Shown piece after piece: positions 26,503 to 35,335 of a stretch of DNA of 64,000 bases. The position numbers and the translations under genes are program-made. Positions within the stretch are counted from its first letter, which is position 1. The number at the start of each line of letters is the position of its first letter. The DNA is from Anianibacter sp965662745 (lineage in GTDB: Bacteria > Pseudomonadota > Alphaproteobacteria > Rhodobacterales > Rhodobacteraceae): contig CBFIJK010000003.1 of the NCBI GenBank assembly GCA_965662745.1, forward strand, positions 1 through 64,000. The letters run 5' to 3'. A model generated the notes under the pieces. That model had not been told where the DNA came from. It worked only from the letters and a program-made list of their open reading frames with translations, and did no database searches.

Positions 26503-28146
26503 ATGGCTGCTAAAGACGTCAAGTTCGACACGGACGCCCGCAACAAGATGCTCAAGGGCGTCAACATCCTCGCCGACGCGGTGAAGGTGACCCTTGGCCC
26601 CAAAGGCCGGAACGTCGTGATCGAAAAGAGCTTCGGCTCTCCCCGCATTACCAAGGACGGTGTGACTGTCGCCAAAGAGATCGAACTGGAAGACCGGTTC
26701 GAGAACATGGGCGCGCAGATGGTGAAAGAAGTCGCCAGCCGCACCAATGACGAAGCCGGCGACGGCACCACCACCGCGACGGTTCTGGCCCAGGCCATCG
26801 TCAAGGAAGGCGCCAAGGCCGTTGCCGCTGGCATGAACCCGATGGACCTCAAGCGTGGCGTCGATCTGGCGACCTCGAAAGTGGTCGCAGCGATCAAAGC
26901 CGCCGCACGCCCCGTTTCGGGCACCGAGGAAGTCGCCCAGGTCGGCACCATTTCCGCGAACGGCGAAGCCGATATCGGCCAGCAGATCGCGGACGCGATG
27001 CAGAAGGTCGGCAATGACGGCGTCATCACTGTCGAAGAGAACAAGGGCCTCGAGACCGAGACCGAAGTCGTCGAAGGCATGCAGTTCGACCGTGGGTACC
27101 TTTCGCCCTACTTCGTCACCAACTCGGACAAGATGGTCGCAGAGCTGGAAGACTGCCTGATCCTTCTTCACGAGAAGAAGCTGTCTTCGCTGCAGCCGAT
27201 GGTTCCGCTGCTCGAGCAGGTGATCCAGTCGCAAAAGCCGCTTCTGATCATCGCTGAAGACGTCGAAGGCGAAGCCCTGGCGACCCTCGTGGTCAACAAG
27301 CTGCGCGGCGGCCTCAAGATCGCAGCCGTCAAGGCACCGGGCTTCGGTGATCGCCGCAAGGCCATGCTGCAGGACATCGCGATCCTGACCGGCGGCCAAG
27401 TGATCTCGGAAGACCTTGGCATGAAGCTGGAATCGGTGACGATGGACATGCTTGGCTCCGCCAAGAAGGTCCAGATCACCAAAGACGAGACCACCATCGT
27501 CGACGGCGCTGGCGAAAAGGCAGAGATCGAAGCCCGCGTGGGTCAGATCCGTCAGCAAATCGAAGAGACCTCTTCGGACTACGACCGTGAGAAGCTTCAG
27601 GAACGTGTCGCCAAGCTGGCAGGCGGCGTTGCCGTCATCCGCGTCGGCGGCATGACCGAAACCGAGGTGAAAGAGCGTAAGGACCGCGTCGACGACGCGC
27701 TGAACGCAACCCGCGCCGCGGTTCAGGAAGGCATCGTGGTCGGCGGCGGCGTCGCCCTGATCCAGGGCGCCAAGGCGCTTGACGGTCTCGAAGGCGACAA
27801 CAGCGACCAGAACGCAGGGATCGCCATCGTGCGCCGTGCGCTCGAGGCACCGCTGCGCCAGATCGCGGAAAACGCAGGCGTCGACGGCTCCGTCGTTGCC
27901 GGCAAGATCCGTGAATCGGACGACCTGAAGTTCGGCTTCAACGCCCAGACCGAAGAATATGGCGACATGTTCAAGTTCGGCGTCATCGACCCCGCAAAGG
28001 TCGTGCGCACCGCGCTTGAGGATGCAGCATCGGTCGCTGGCCTCTTGATCACCACCGAAGCCATGATCGCTGACAAGCCCGAAAAGAACGGCGGCGGCGC
28101 AGGCGGCGGCATGCCCGACATGGGCGGCATGGGCGGCATGATGTAA
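26503..28146 (+). CDS. groEL: Chaperonin GroEL
   Basis: 547 residues. It shows the ATP-binding KVTLGPKGRNVV and DGTTTAT motifs, the apical domain, and the flexible GGM repeat tail (GGMGGMM). It refolds cytosolic proteins with GroES. Preceded by AGGAGC and followed by a strong terminator. Only this copy is visible; Rhodobacteraceae sometimes carry a second. Confidence 0.99.
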   Translation: MAAKDVKFDTDARNKMLKGVNILADAVKVTLGPKGRNVVIEKSFGSPRITKDGVTVAKEIELEDRFENMGAQMVKEVASRTNDEAGDGTTTATVLAQAIVKEGAKAVAAGMNPMDLKRGVDLATSKVVAAIKAAARPVSGTEEVAQVGTISANGEADIGQQIADAMQKVGNDGVITVEENKGLETETEVVEGMQFDRGYLSPYFVTNSDKMVAELEDCLILLHEKKLSSLQPMVPLLEQVIQSQKPLLIIAEDVEGEALATLVVNKLRGGLKIAAVKAPGFGDRRKAMLQDIAILTGGQVISEDLGMKLESVTMDMLGSAKKVQITKDETTIVDGAGEKAEIEARVGQIRQQIEETSSDYDREKLQERVAKLAGGVAVIRVGGMTETEVKERKDRVDDALNATRAAVQEGIVVGGGVALIQGAKALDGLEGDNSDQNAGIAIVRRALEAPLRQIAENAGVDGSVVAGKIRESDDLKFGFNAQTEEYGDMFKFGVIDPAKVVRTALEDAASVAGLLITTEAMIADKPEKNGGGAGGGMPDMGGMGGMM

Positions 28147-28173
28147 TCCATCGCGCCTTTGCGAAGACTTGCG

Positions 28174-28197
28174 GAAAGGGCCCCACGGGGCCCTTTC
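28174..28197 (+). terminator. Intrinsic terminator after groEL
   Basis: Stem GAAAGGGCCCC / GGGGCCCTTTC with a minimal loop, 28 bp after the groEL stop, followed by TTG. It ends the groESL operon. Confidence 0.8.
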
Positions 28198-28232
28198 TTG
28201 CGTTTAGGGTTTGACCCCGGCGCGCGAAGCGG

Positions 28233-29105
28233 ATGAGTGGCGGCATGGATCGCTATCTTCTCGCCGCCGCGCTCATGGTGCCCTTCGCTGCCAGTTCCGT
28301 TTTGAACCGCGCGGGCGTGGGCACAGGGCTGATCGGCCCACTCGATTTCGCCGCAATCCGCACCGGATCGGGCGCGCTGCTGCTTCTGGCGCTGCTGGCG
28401 CTTCAGCAACGCCGACCTGTGTTCAATCTGCGGAAGCATGGGATCGGGGCGACGATGCTGTTGACGTATATGGTGTTTTTCTCGCTCGCCTATCTGCATC
28501 TTGACGCGGGCCTTGGTGCACTGATGCTGTTCGGCGGGGTCCAAGTGACGATGTTCGCGGGCGCCATCATCCTGAAAGAACCAATCCCCCCACGCCGCTG
28601 GATTGGCGGCGCGCTGGCGTTCCTCGGCCTCGCCTATCTTCTGTGGCCGCAAGGGGATGTGGATGCTGCGCTCTGGGCCGCGGCGTCGATGATCCTGGCA
28701 GCTATTGGTTGGGGTATCTATTCGCTCGCCGGGCGCGGCATGCGCGATCCGCTGGGTGACACGGCGCTGAATTTCACGCTGGCAAGCCCTGCGGCGATCC
28801 TGATCGCTTTCCTCTTCCCGTCGGGCACGACGGCGCAAGGGGGCGGCATCCTTCTTGCCCTCGCCGCGGGCGCTGGTGTGTCGGCTTGGGCCTATGTCCT
28901 GTGGTATCGCATTCTGCCGCAGATCAGCCGGACCGTCGCTGCCGTCCTGCAACTTACCGTCCCGGTCATCGCCCTGATCGGCGCAATGATCTTTCTGGGT
29001 GAGGCCCTGACGCTGCGCTTCGTGATCGCCTCGGCCCTCGTAGCGGCGGGTGTTCTGACCGCGCTCAGCGCGCCTCAGCGCACCATCAGTTCCAAAGGGT
29101 CGTAG
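28233..29105 (+). CDS. EamA-family transporter
   Basis: 290 residues from ATG 28233; ATG 28245 is an equally plausible start four codons later. About ten membrane helices in two halves, with YLHLDAGLGALMLFGGVQVTMFAGAI in the first EamA repeat and RTVAAVLQLTVPVIALIGAMIFLGE in the second. Inner-membrane metabolite exporter or importer with unknown substrate. The last 31 bp overlap the convergent Nudix gene. Confidence 0.87.
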   Translation: MSGGMDRYLLAAALMVPFAASSVLNRAGVGTGLIGPLDFAAIRTGSGALLLLALLALQQRRPVFNLRKHGIGATMLLTYMVFFSLAYLHLDAGLGALMLFGGVQVTMFAGAIILKEPIPPRRWIGGALAFLGLAYLLWPQGDVDAALWAAASMILAAIGWGIYSLAGRGMRDPLGDTALNFTLASPAAILIAFLFPSGTTAQGGGILLALAAGAGVSAWAYVLWYRILPQISRTVAAVLQLTVPVIALIGAMIFLGEALTLRFVIASALVAAGVLTALSAPQRTISSKGS

Positions 29106-29533
29106 ATCATCCTGTCGCCCCACGCGGCCTCTGCCAGGCTGCTGGGCTTGTGGTGCAGGCCTGCCAGTTCAGTCTGCGACACGAACCGGCGGCGCGTGAC
29201 GACACCCTCGGGATCGGTCCAACCGGGATCGAGTGCGCCGTCCCTTATCGTGCAGCGAAAGAAGATCTCAACCTGGTGAAACTGGCGCTGGGGCGAATGA
29301 AATTCATTGACCAAAGCGGGCGCGCCGACCTCGACGGTCAGGCCTGTTTCTTCGAACACTTCGCGGCGCAGATTGTCGGCGATAGAACTGTGGCGCTCTA
29401 CCCCGCCTCCGGGCGCGCACCACAGATCGCTTTTGGCGCCGGGATAGGCGTTCACGACCAAAAGCCGACCGTCCTGCACGATCAGCGCTCTGGCCGCAAG
29501 GCGCGGAACGGCGGGCGGGGATTTTGCACTCAT
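29075..29533 (-). CDS. Nudix hydrolase
   Basis: 152 residues from ATG 29533 (MSAKSPP). A Nudix box is present: GGVERHSS followed by REVFEETGL. The catalytic REVFEE core is intact, but the first Glu of the box (G-x5-E) is Ser here. It probably cleaves a nucleoside-diphosphate derivative, identity unknown. Convergent overlap of 31 bp with the transporter gene. Confidence 0.85.
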   Translation of the reverse strand: MSAKSPPAVPRLAARALIVQDGRLLVVNAYPGAKSDLWCAPGGGVERHSSIADNLRREVFEETGLTVEVGAPALVNEFHSPQRQFHQVEIFFRCTIRDGALDPGWTDPEGVVTRRRFVSQTELAGLHHKPSSLAEAAWGDRMIYDPLELMVR

Positions 29534-29597
29534 TGCAATAGCGTGGCCTTCCATCCGCCCCTGTGCAAGTGGCCTTGTGCGGCCTATCTAACCTTGC

Positions 29598-30320
29598 ATG
29601 CGCCTGATCTTGCCCCTTTTCCTGATGCTGGTGCCCACGATCGCGTGGGCCGATTGCGTCGTGCTGCTGCACGGGCTGGCCAGATCCACCGCGTCGATGA
29701 TCGTGATGGCCGAAGCGTTGGAGGACGAAGGCTACCGTGTCGTCAATCGCGGCTACCCGTCCACCGACGCAAGGATCGAGGCGCTGGTGCCTCGCGCCTT
29801 GCCCCCCGCCGTGGCGGAATGCGGCGAGGATCGCGTGCATTTCGTGACCCATTCCATGGGCGGCATCCTTTTGCGCGCGTGGCTGCAGGACAACCGCCCC
29901 AAGGATATGGGCCGCGTCGTGATGCTCGCGCCGCCGAACCACGGATCAGAACTTGTGGACGCGTTCGGCGACCTCGGCCCGTTTCGCTGGATCAACGGCC
30001 CCGCTGGCCCGCAACTGGGGACCGACCCGGACAGCGTGCCCAACAGCCTGGGTCCGGCGCGGTTCGAGCTTGGGGTGATCGCGGGCACCCTGTCGTGGAA
30101 CCCGGTGTTCAGCGGGATGATCAAGGGCGTCGACGATGGCAAGGTGTCCGTCGCCTCGACCCGGCTGCGCGGGATGCAGGATCACATCACGCTGCCGGTG
30201 TCGCATACCTTCATGATGCTCGATCCACTTGTCGTCGCGCAGGTGAAGGCGTTCCTTGGAACTGGCCGATTCGACCGTGAACTCGACCTGCCCATCGGCA
30301 CGGCGAACCGGCGCGACTAG
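29598..30320 (+). CDS. Exported alpha/beta hydrolase (lipase-like)
   Basis: 240 residues with a signal peptide ending near IAWAD (residue ~18). LLHGLARS supplies the oxyanion loop, and THSMGG places the nucleophile Ser at 86; a catalytic His is probably the one in PVSHTFMM. Resembles periplasmic acyltransferase/lipase-like esterases. Substrate unknown. The 3' end overlaps purK by four bases on the opposite strand. Confidence 0.8.
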   Translation: MRLILPLFLMLVPTIAWADCVVLLHGLARSTASMIVMAEALEDEGYRVVNRGYPSTDARIEALVPRALPPAVAECGEDRVHFVTHSMGGILLRAWLQDNRPKDMGRVVMLAPPNHGSELVDAFGDLGPFRWINGPAGPQLGTDPDSVPNSLGPARFELGVIAGTLSWNPVFSGMIKGVDDGKVSVASTRLRGMQDHITLPVSHTFMMLDPLVVAQVKAFLGTGRFDRELDLPIGTANRRD

Positions 30321-31387
30321 CCGGTGACACGGTTTACATGGCCCATCTTGCGGCCTTCGCGGGCCTCGGCTTTTCCGTAAAGGTGCAAGGCGGCGTTTGG
30401 CTCTGACAAGATATCGGCCACCGACAGCATGTCGTCGCCAATCAGGTTCTCCATCGTCACATCGGAATGGCGCTGCCCGTCACCCAGCGGCAACCCCGCC
30501 ACGGCCCGGATGTGCTGTTCAAACTGGTCGACCGCACAGCCATTCTGCGTCCAGTGGCCCGAATTATGCACACGCGGCGCGATCTCGTTCACGACGAGCG
30601 CACCCTCGGCAGTCACGAACAGCTCGACCCCCATGACGCCGACATAATCGAGAGCATTCAAGATCTTCGCCGCGATCAGCACCGCATCCGTGCGCGTGCG
30701 CCCCGATACACCGGAAGGCACGGTCGTCGTGCGCAGGATACCGCCCTTGTGCACATTCTCGCCGGGATCGAAACAGGCAACCTGCCCATCGGCGCCGCGT
30801 GCACCGATCACAGATATCTCGCGGTCGAAGTGGACGAAGCCTTCAAGGATTGCAGGCGCGCCCTTCATGTCGGCAAAGGCGCTGGCAGCGTCATCAGGGT
30901 TGTCGATGCGGACCTGGCCCTTGCCGTCATAGCCGAAACGACGGGTCTTCAGGATCGCGGGCGCGCCGATGCTGGTCAACGCCTCTTCGAGGCCCGGCAG
31001 CCCGGTAATGTCGGCAAACGGCGCGGTATCAAGGCCAAGATCTTGCAGGAACGCCTTTTCGGTCAGCCGGTCCTGGCTGACGCGCAGCGCCTCTCGGTTC
31101 GGGCGGACAGTGCAGTGCCGCTCGACCGTATCAAGCGCCTCGGTCGGGATGTTCTCGAACTCATATGTGACGACGTCGCAGGCCTGCGCAAAACGCGTCA
31201 GCGCGTCCGTGTCGTCATAGCCCGCCTTCAGGTGGAAATTCGCCACATGCGCTGCCGGGGGATCACCCGCCGGTTCAAAGATGCAGGTCTTGTAGCCCAA
31301 GCGCGCCGCCGCGACGGACAGCATGCGCCCAAGCTGACCGCCACCCAGAATGCCGATGGTCGATCCGGGAGGAATTGCGTCAGTCAT
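30317..31387 (-). CDS. purK: PurK, N5-carboxyaminoimidazole ribonucleotide synthase
   Basis: 356 residues from ATG 31387. ATP-grasp enzyme with the N-terminal GILGGGQLGRML signature, TYEFENIPTEAL, and EIAPRVHNSGHWTQNGC near the end. Uses ATP and bicarbonate to carboxylate AIR in purine synthesis. Its start overlaps the purE stop by 8 bp, so the two are coupled. Confidence 0.97.
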   Translation of the reverse strand: MTDAIPPGSTIGILGGGQLGRMLSVAAARLGYKTCIFEPAGDPPAAHVANFHLKAGYDDTDALTRFAQACDVVTYEFENIPTEALDTVERHCTVRPNREALRVSQDRLTEKAFLQDLGLDTAPFADITGLPGLEEALTSIGAPAILKTRRFGYDGKGQVRIDNPDDAASAFADMKGAPAILEGFVHFDREISVIGARGADGQVACFDPGENVHKGGILRTTTVPSGVSGRTRTDAVLIAAKILNALDYVGVMGVELFVTAEGALVVNEIAPRVHNSGHWTQNGCAVDQFEQHIRAVAGLPLGDGQRHSDVTMENLIGDDMLSVADILSEPNAALHLYGKAEAREGRKMGHVNRVTG

Positions 31388-31865
31388 CGCTCGGCTCCTC
31401 TGGGATCGAGGCGGACAGCGCCGCGCGCCAGTCGTCAAGCCGCTGCGCCAAGCCTTCGTCCTGCAAGGCCAGGATACCGGCGGCCATCAGGCCGGCATTC
31501 GCAGCGCCTGCCGCGCCGATGGCCATCGTCGCAACGGGAAAGCCCTTGGGCATCTGAACGATGGAATACAGGCTGTCGACACCCGAGAGCGCCTTGGTCT
31601 GCACTGGAACGCCAACCACCGGCACCCGCGTCTTCGAGGCCATCATGCCCGGCAAATGCGCCGCGCCGCCCGCGCCCGCGATGATCACCTGAAGCCCGCG
31701 GTCCACCGCGGTCTTGCCGTAGTCCCACAGGCGGTCCGGCGTGCGGTGGGCCGAAACGATACGCGTTTCATAGGCCACGCCCAGCGCATCCAGAATCTCG
31801 GCGGCTTCTTTCATCGTGGCCCAGTCCGACTGGCTGCCCATGATGATTCCTACTGTCGCGCTCAC
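31380..31865 (-). CDS. purE: PurE, N5-CAIR mutase
   Basis: 161 residues: VGIIMGSQSDWATMKEA, SAHRTPDR and the GAGGAAHLPGM loop define class I PurE. Converts N5-CAIR to CAIR. Upstream gene of the purEK pair. Confidence 0.97.
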   Translation of the reverse strand: MSATVGIIMGSQSDWATMKEAAEILDALGVAYETRIVSAHRTPDRLWDYGKTAVDRGLQVIIAGAGGAAHLPGMMASKTRVPVVGVPVQTKALSGVDSLYSIVQMPKGFPVATMAIGAAGAANAGLMAAGILALQDEGLAQRLDDWRAALSASIPEEPSDD

Positions 31866-31926
31866 GCCCGGCCCTCGCCTAGAATGGAAAGAGAGCGCAC
31901 TATACCCATGGGCCGTTCGGGCGCAA

Positions 31927-32145
31927 TCAGGCGATGATGTCGGGGAAAATCCGGTCTTCGAGGCGTGCGATCTTGTCTTTCAGCGCCAGTTTCTGACGCT
32001 TGAGCCGTTGCAGCCGCAATTGATCGCCAACAAGAGAGCCTTGAAGCGCCTCGATCGCGGCGTCGAGATCGCGGTGTTCCTCGCGAAGATGCTCGAGCTC
32101 GATGCGCATCACTTCGTCAGCGTTCATGTTGGACAGCATGTTCAT
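31927..32145 (-). CDS. YdcH-like DUF465 protein
   Basis: 72 residues from ATG 32145, with AAGGTGAG about 6 nt upstream; a GTG nine bases earlier (32154) is possible. The protein is almost entirely helical, with the DUF465 pattern LREEHRDLDAAIEAL and RLKRQKLALKDKIARLED. The function of this small coiled-coil family is unknown. Divergent from hsp20. Confidence 0.85.
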   Translation of the reverse strand: MNMLSNMNADEVMRIELEHLREEHRDLDAAIEALQGSLVGDQLRLQRLKRQKLALKDKIARLEDRIFPDIIA

Positions 32146-32230
32146 TGGGCTCACCTTGGGAAAACGTCCCTGACCGTCTGCTTAACATAAGGGCAAAGGC
32201 GATTCCCTCCAAGCTCTGTGGGGCGAAGAC

Positions 32231-32261
32231 CTTGCAGTACGCGAACGCCTTTCCCATATTT
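32231..32261 (+). promoter_or_regulatory. Sigma-32-type heat-shock promoter for hsp20
   Basis: CTTGCA (32231-32236), 18-nt spacer, CATATTT (32255-32261). This closely fits the alphaproteobacterial RpoH consensus CTTGAA-N17/18-CYTATNT. It lies 60 bp upstream of the hsp20 start codon. Confidence 0.5.
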
Positions 32262-32320
32262 CGTACAAGGTCGCCGCAACGGGGCCGAATTTGCACAGTC
32301 GCTTTGAAAAGGACGTGTCG

Positions 32321-32755
32321 ATGACGAAGATGACCCTTGGGTCGCACCCCTTCCTTCTGGGGTTCGAGCAGTTGGAACGGCTGGTCGAACGGACCGCGAA
32401 ATCCGATTCGGGCGGCTACCCGCCCTACAATATCGAACAGCACCGCGAAGACGCCTACCGCATCACCCTCGCTGTCGCCGGGTTTGCCGAAGACAACCTG
32501 TCGATTACCGTCGAGGACCGGCAGCTTGTCGTTCGCGGACGCCAGGCGGAAGACGATGACGCCCGCGTCTTCCTGCACCGCGGCATTGCGGCGCGGCAGT
32601 TTCAACGGACCTTTGTCCTCGCCGACGGCGTTGAAGTGGCAGGTGCCCAGCTTGAGAACGGCCTGCTGCATGTCGATCTGAGACGGGCAAAACCGGAAAG
32701 CGTGGTCCAGACGATCCCCATCGGAACGACCGCCCCACGGGAGACCAAGACATGA
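32321..32755 (+). CDS. Small heat-shock protein, Hsp20 family
   Basis: 144 residues from ATG 32321, with AAAAGGA upstream; an in-frame TTG at 32291 is less likely. The alpha-crystallin domain runs from about residue 38 (YNIEQHREDAYRITLAVAGF) to about 125 (QLENGLLHVDL). An ATP-independent holdase for unfolding proteins. Translationally coupled to DUF1150 (ATGA overlap), a standard alphaproteobacterial pairing, and preceded by a candidate RpoH promoter. Confidence 0.93.
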   Translation: MTKMTLGSHPFLLGFEQLERLVERTAKSDSGGYPPYNIEQHREDAYRITLAVAGFAEDNLSITVEDRQLVVRGRQAEDDDARVFLHRGIAARQFQRTFVLADGVEVAGAQLENGLLHVDLRRAKPESVVQTIPIGTTAPRETKT

Positions 32756-32979
32756 ACGAGACATATGATTTCACCCAGGACGAACCCGAACGGATCGTCT
32801 ACGTGCGCCCCGTCAATGTCGACGAGCTGCCCGATGAAGTGCGCGAACAGGCGCCCGATCTGGAGACGCTCTTTGCCGTGCACGACACCGATGGCAACCG
32901 CCTTGCGCTTGTGAAGGACCGGAACATGGCCTTCATCCTGGCACGCCAGCACGATTTCGCACCGGTGAACGTTCACTGA
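32752..32979 (+). CDS. DUF1150 family protein
   Basis: 75 residues matching DUF1150: IVYVRPVNVDELP and LFAVHDTDGNRLALVKDRNMAFILARQHD. It is repeatedly found right after hsp20 in alphaproteobacteria, which suggests a stress-linked role; the biochemistry is unknown. Overlaps its neighbours on both sides (ATGA and TGATG). Confidence 0.9.
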   Translation: MNETYDFTQDEPERIVYVRPVNVDELPDEVREQAPDLETLFAVHDTDGNRLALVKDRNMAFILARQHDFAPVNVH

Positions 32980-33860
32980 TGCCCATTGGCTTCGATTGGG
33001 TCGATGCATTCACGGCGCAGCCTTTCGCAGGAAACGGCTGCGCCGTCGTGTATGAGGCCGACGGATTTTCCGATGATCTGTGTATGTCGATCACCCGCGA
33101 GACGGGGCTGGTCGAATGCACATTCTTGTGTCGATCCGACACCGCCGATCTGAAGATCCGCTATTTCATGGCCGACCGAGAAATTCCGTTTGCCGGGCAT
33201 CCGACCGTCGCCACCATTGTCTCGCTCTATGACAGGGGACTGGTTGAGCCAGGCAAATTGACCGTCGAGACCGGCGCGGGCGTCGTGCCGGTCGACATCA
33301 CCGCTGGCGATGACGGCGTCTGGGTGTCGATGCGCCAGAACGCCCCTGTCTTCGGCCCCTACATCCCCGAGAACACCATCGCCGATATGCTCGGCCTGAA
33401 TGAGGACGAGATCGTCGCGCCACCGCGCGTCGTCTCGACCGGCCTGCCCTTCGTCGTGACCCTTGTCGCCGATCAGGTTGCCCTTCGTGCTGCGAAACTG
33501 GATGCGGGCAAGTTGGAGCGTTTCCAGAAAAGCCTCGACCTTGCCGACCCGGTGATGGAGCCGTTCCTTGTGACGCTCGGCGGGATGAGCGCGGAGGGGG
33601 CGACCTTTTCCCGCCTTCTTCTCGCACCGCCGCTGCCGCCCGAGGACCCGTTCACCGGATCGGCGACCGGCGCGATGGCGGCCTATCTATGGTCAGAAGG
33701 TCTGCTGGAAGAACCGTCTTTCCTGGCCGAACAAGGCCACTGGATGGGCCGCCCAGGACAGGCCAGCGTCGAAGTGATCGGACCACGCGATGCCATAGAA
33801 GGCGTCCGCGTGGCCGGGCAAGGCTATGTGCTGATGCGCGGTTTTCTGAACCTCGGTTAG
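32979..33860 (+). CDS. PhzF-family isomerase/epimerase-like protein
   Basis: 293 residues. PhzF signatures: DVDAFTAQPFAGNGCAVV-like N-terminus (here FDWVDAFTAQPFAGNGCAV), REIPFAGHPTVAT, and EDPFTGSATGAMAAYLW. The fold is that of diaminopimelate epimerase. Family members isomerise small acids; no phenazine genes are present, so the substrate is unknown. Its ATG shares a base with the DUF1150 stop. Confidence 0.88.
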   Translation: MPIGFDWVDAFTAQPFAGNGCAVVYEADGFSDDLCMSITRETGLVECTFLCRSDTADLKIRYFMADREIPFAGHPTVATIVSLYDRGLVEPGKLTVETGAGVVPVDITAGDDGVWVSMRQNAPVFGPYIPENTIADMLGLNEDEIVAPPRVVSTGLPFVVTLVADQVALRAAKLDAGKLERFQKSLDLADPVMEPFLVTLGGMSAEGATFSRLLLAPPLPPEDPFTGSATGAMAAYLWSEGLLEEPSFLAEQGHWMGRPGQASVEVIGPRDAIEGVRVAGQGYVLMRGFLNLG

Positions 33861-33863
33861 CCT

Positions 33864-34895
33864 TTACCAGCTTGTCTCGTATCGCAGGGCCACACCGTAA
33901 TCTTCGGTCCCTGTAAACAACTGCCCGCCATCCAGATTGATCGACAGGGTCCCCGCGTCACCCCGGTAGTCGAGGCCCGCCTCGACGCGCGGAGCAATGC
34001 TGTCGGTCGTGGTGCCAAGGCCATTCGAGAAGCTGTTGTATTCGCCTGCAAGGCTGACGTAGGGCCGCAGCCGCCGACCTGCGTTGAACGTCGCGCGTGA
34101 CCCGATGGATCCGGTATAGCTGGTGATCGTGCGAGCAGCGCCGGATGCCGATGGAAGGGACTCGGAGAACCCGCGCACACCGAGGAAGCTGTCGATCTCG
34201 ACCCCACTGATTTCATAGGTCGCCCGAAGGTTCAGACCGCCCAGCGTGCGCGCTGAGGAGTAGCTTGTGGCGCCCGAAGTATAGTTCGGCGACGCGAAGG
34301 CCAGGTAGCCGTCAAGGCGATAGCGCTCGGTCAGGTCGAGCTTGAAATACGGACCGTAGCTGAGGGCTTCGGTGTCGGTCGTCGTTCCTCCCTGTGTGAG
34401 CGTGTAGTCCCCGTAGGACACGAGCACACCAAAATGTGCAGCGGGACCGATACCGACATGCGCCCCGACCGTGCCTTCGAAACCGCCGCCCGTGAGGCTG
34501 CCCCCGAAGAGGCGCCCTTGCCCGACGACCCAGGCCTCCCAGCCACGCGACATCCCGCCGGTGCCCATCGTGGACAACTGCAGCGTCCCGCGGCTGGCCT
34601 GAACCCCGCTGCCTCCATCGCTGAAGGCGTCATCGACGGCATCGTCTATGGCGCCGACCGACGCGTTGCCAGATCCAAGGCTGGACCCCTCGCTCGGGCC
34701 GGTGTCAGGGTCTTCGGGGCCTTCGTCGGATGGCGGGCAGCCGACAGGGGGCCCGTCACCGTGCACGTCGTCCGATTCCAGCTCCACGTCTCCGGCTTCT
34801 GGCGGACAAACAGGGTCCGCTCCGTTTCCAAGCGACGGCGTTGCGACGGTGGCGGCGACGGCTGCCCCTGCACCAAGTCCAATCAGTTTCTGCAT
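33864..34895 (-). CDS. Outer-membrane beta-barrel (autotransporter-like) protein
   Basis: 343 residues from ATG 34895 (MQKLIGLGAG), with a signal peptide of ~25 residues; a longer in-frame start would spoil it. After a Cys-containing, Pro/Asp-rich acidic segment (residues ~28-80) comes a ~240-residue domain of alternating Gly/aromatic beta-strands ending in the barrel-type C-terminus VALRYETSW. It resembles autotransporter-type barrels without a clear passenger. Function unknown. A decayed relative lies 200 bp upstream. Confidence 0.72.
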   Translation of the reverse strand: MQKLIGLGAGAAVAATVATPSLGNGADPVCPPEAGDVELESDDVHGDGPPVGCPPSDEGPEDPDTGPSEGSSLGSGNASVGAIDDAVDDAFSDGGSGVQASRGTLQLSTMGTGGMSRGWEAWVVGQGRLFGGSLTGGGFEGTVGAHVGIGPAAHFGVLVSYGDYTLTQGGTTTDTEALSYGPYFKLDLTERYRLDGYLAFASPNYTSGATSYSSARTLGGLNLRATYEISGVEIDSFLGVRGFSESLPSASGAARTITSYTGSIGSRATFNAGRRLRPYVSLAGEYNSFSNGLGTTTDSIAPRVEAGLDYRGDAGTLSINLDGGQLFTGTEDYGVALRYETSW

Positions 34896-35335
34896 CGTGT
34901 CGTTCCCCCATCCCGTGGTGACTTTCGGGCTGGGTGCCACAAGCCGAGGTTACGCGCAGGGTTGCGCCGCAAGAGCACGGTCGTGCCAGCCCGGGCACCC
35001 TACGCCTCTCGCAGCCCGCCCCTCTACGTCAAGGGATACCGGGAACGGCGGATTCTCGGGCGTGGTCTTGATGCATCAGGCAGGACGACGGCCCGGTTTT
35101 TGCCGTTGGGAGGCCCCGACCTGTGCGCCCAGCACACCTTCAAAGCCGCTGCCAGTCAGATTGCCGCCAAAGACGCGCCCCTGCCACATTGCCCAGATAT
35201 CGCAGGTCCGTTTCGGATCGCTTGTGCCCTGCACAGGTCTGCTGGGCGGCCACAGGGAGTGCGCCGGACACGCTCTTGTTTCAAAGAGATAGCGCGCCGG
35301 GGCGCGGTATCTTGCAGGCTTACAGAACGACTGAT
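34896..35335. other. 440-bp gene-poor region upstream of the beta-barrel gene
   Basis: No intact gene. Apart from the decayed beta-barrel fragment at 35076-35210 it should contain the minus-strand promoter of the barrel gene; I see no reliable promoter boxes or terminator for the upstream sulfate-activation gene. Confidence 0.5.
35076..35210 (-). pseudogene. Remnant of a paralogous beta-barrel gene
   Basis: On the minus strand, 35204-35112 translates to CDIWAMWQGRVFGGNLTGSG followed by FEGVLGAQVGA. This matches the start of the barrel domain of the adjacent intact gene (WEAWVVGQGRLFGGSLTGGG, then FEGTVGAHVGI). The frame then meets a TGA at 35078 and the remaining barrel is missing. There is no start codon or signal peptide in frame nearby. 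It is a truncated, non-functional copy. Confidence 0.72.
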
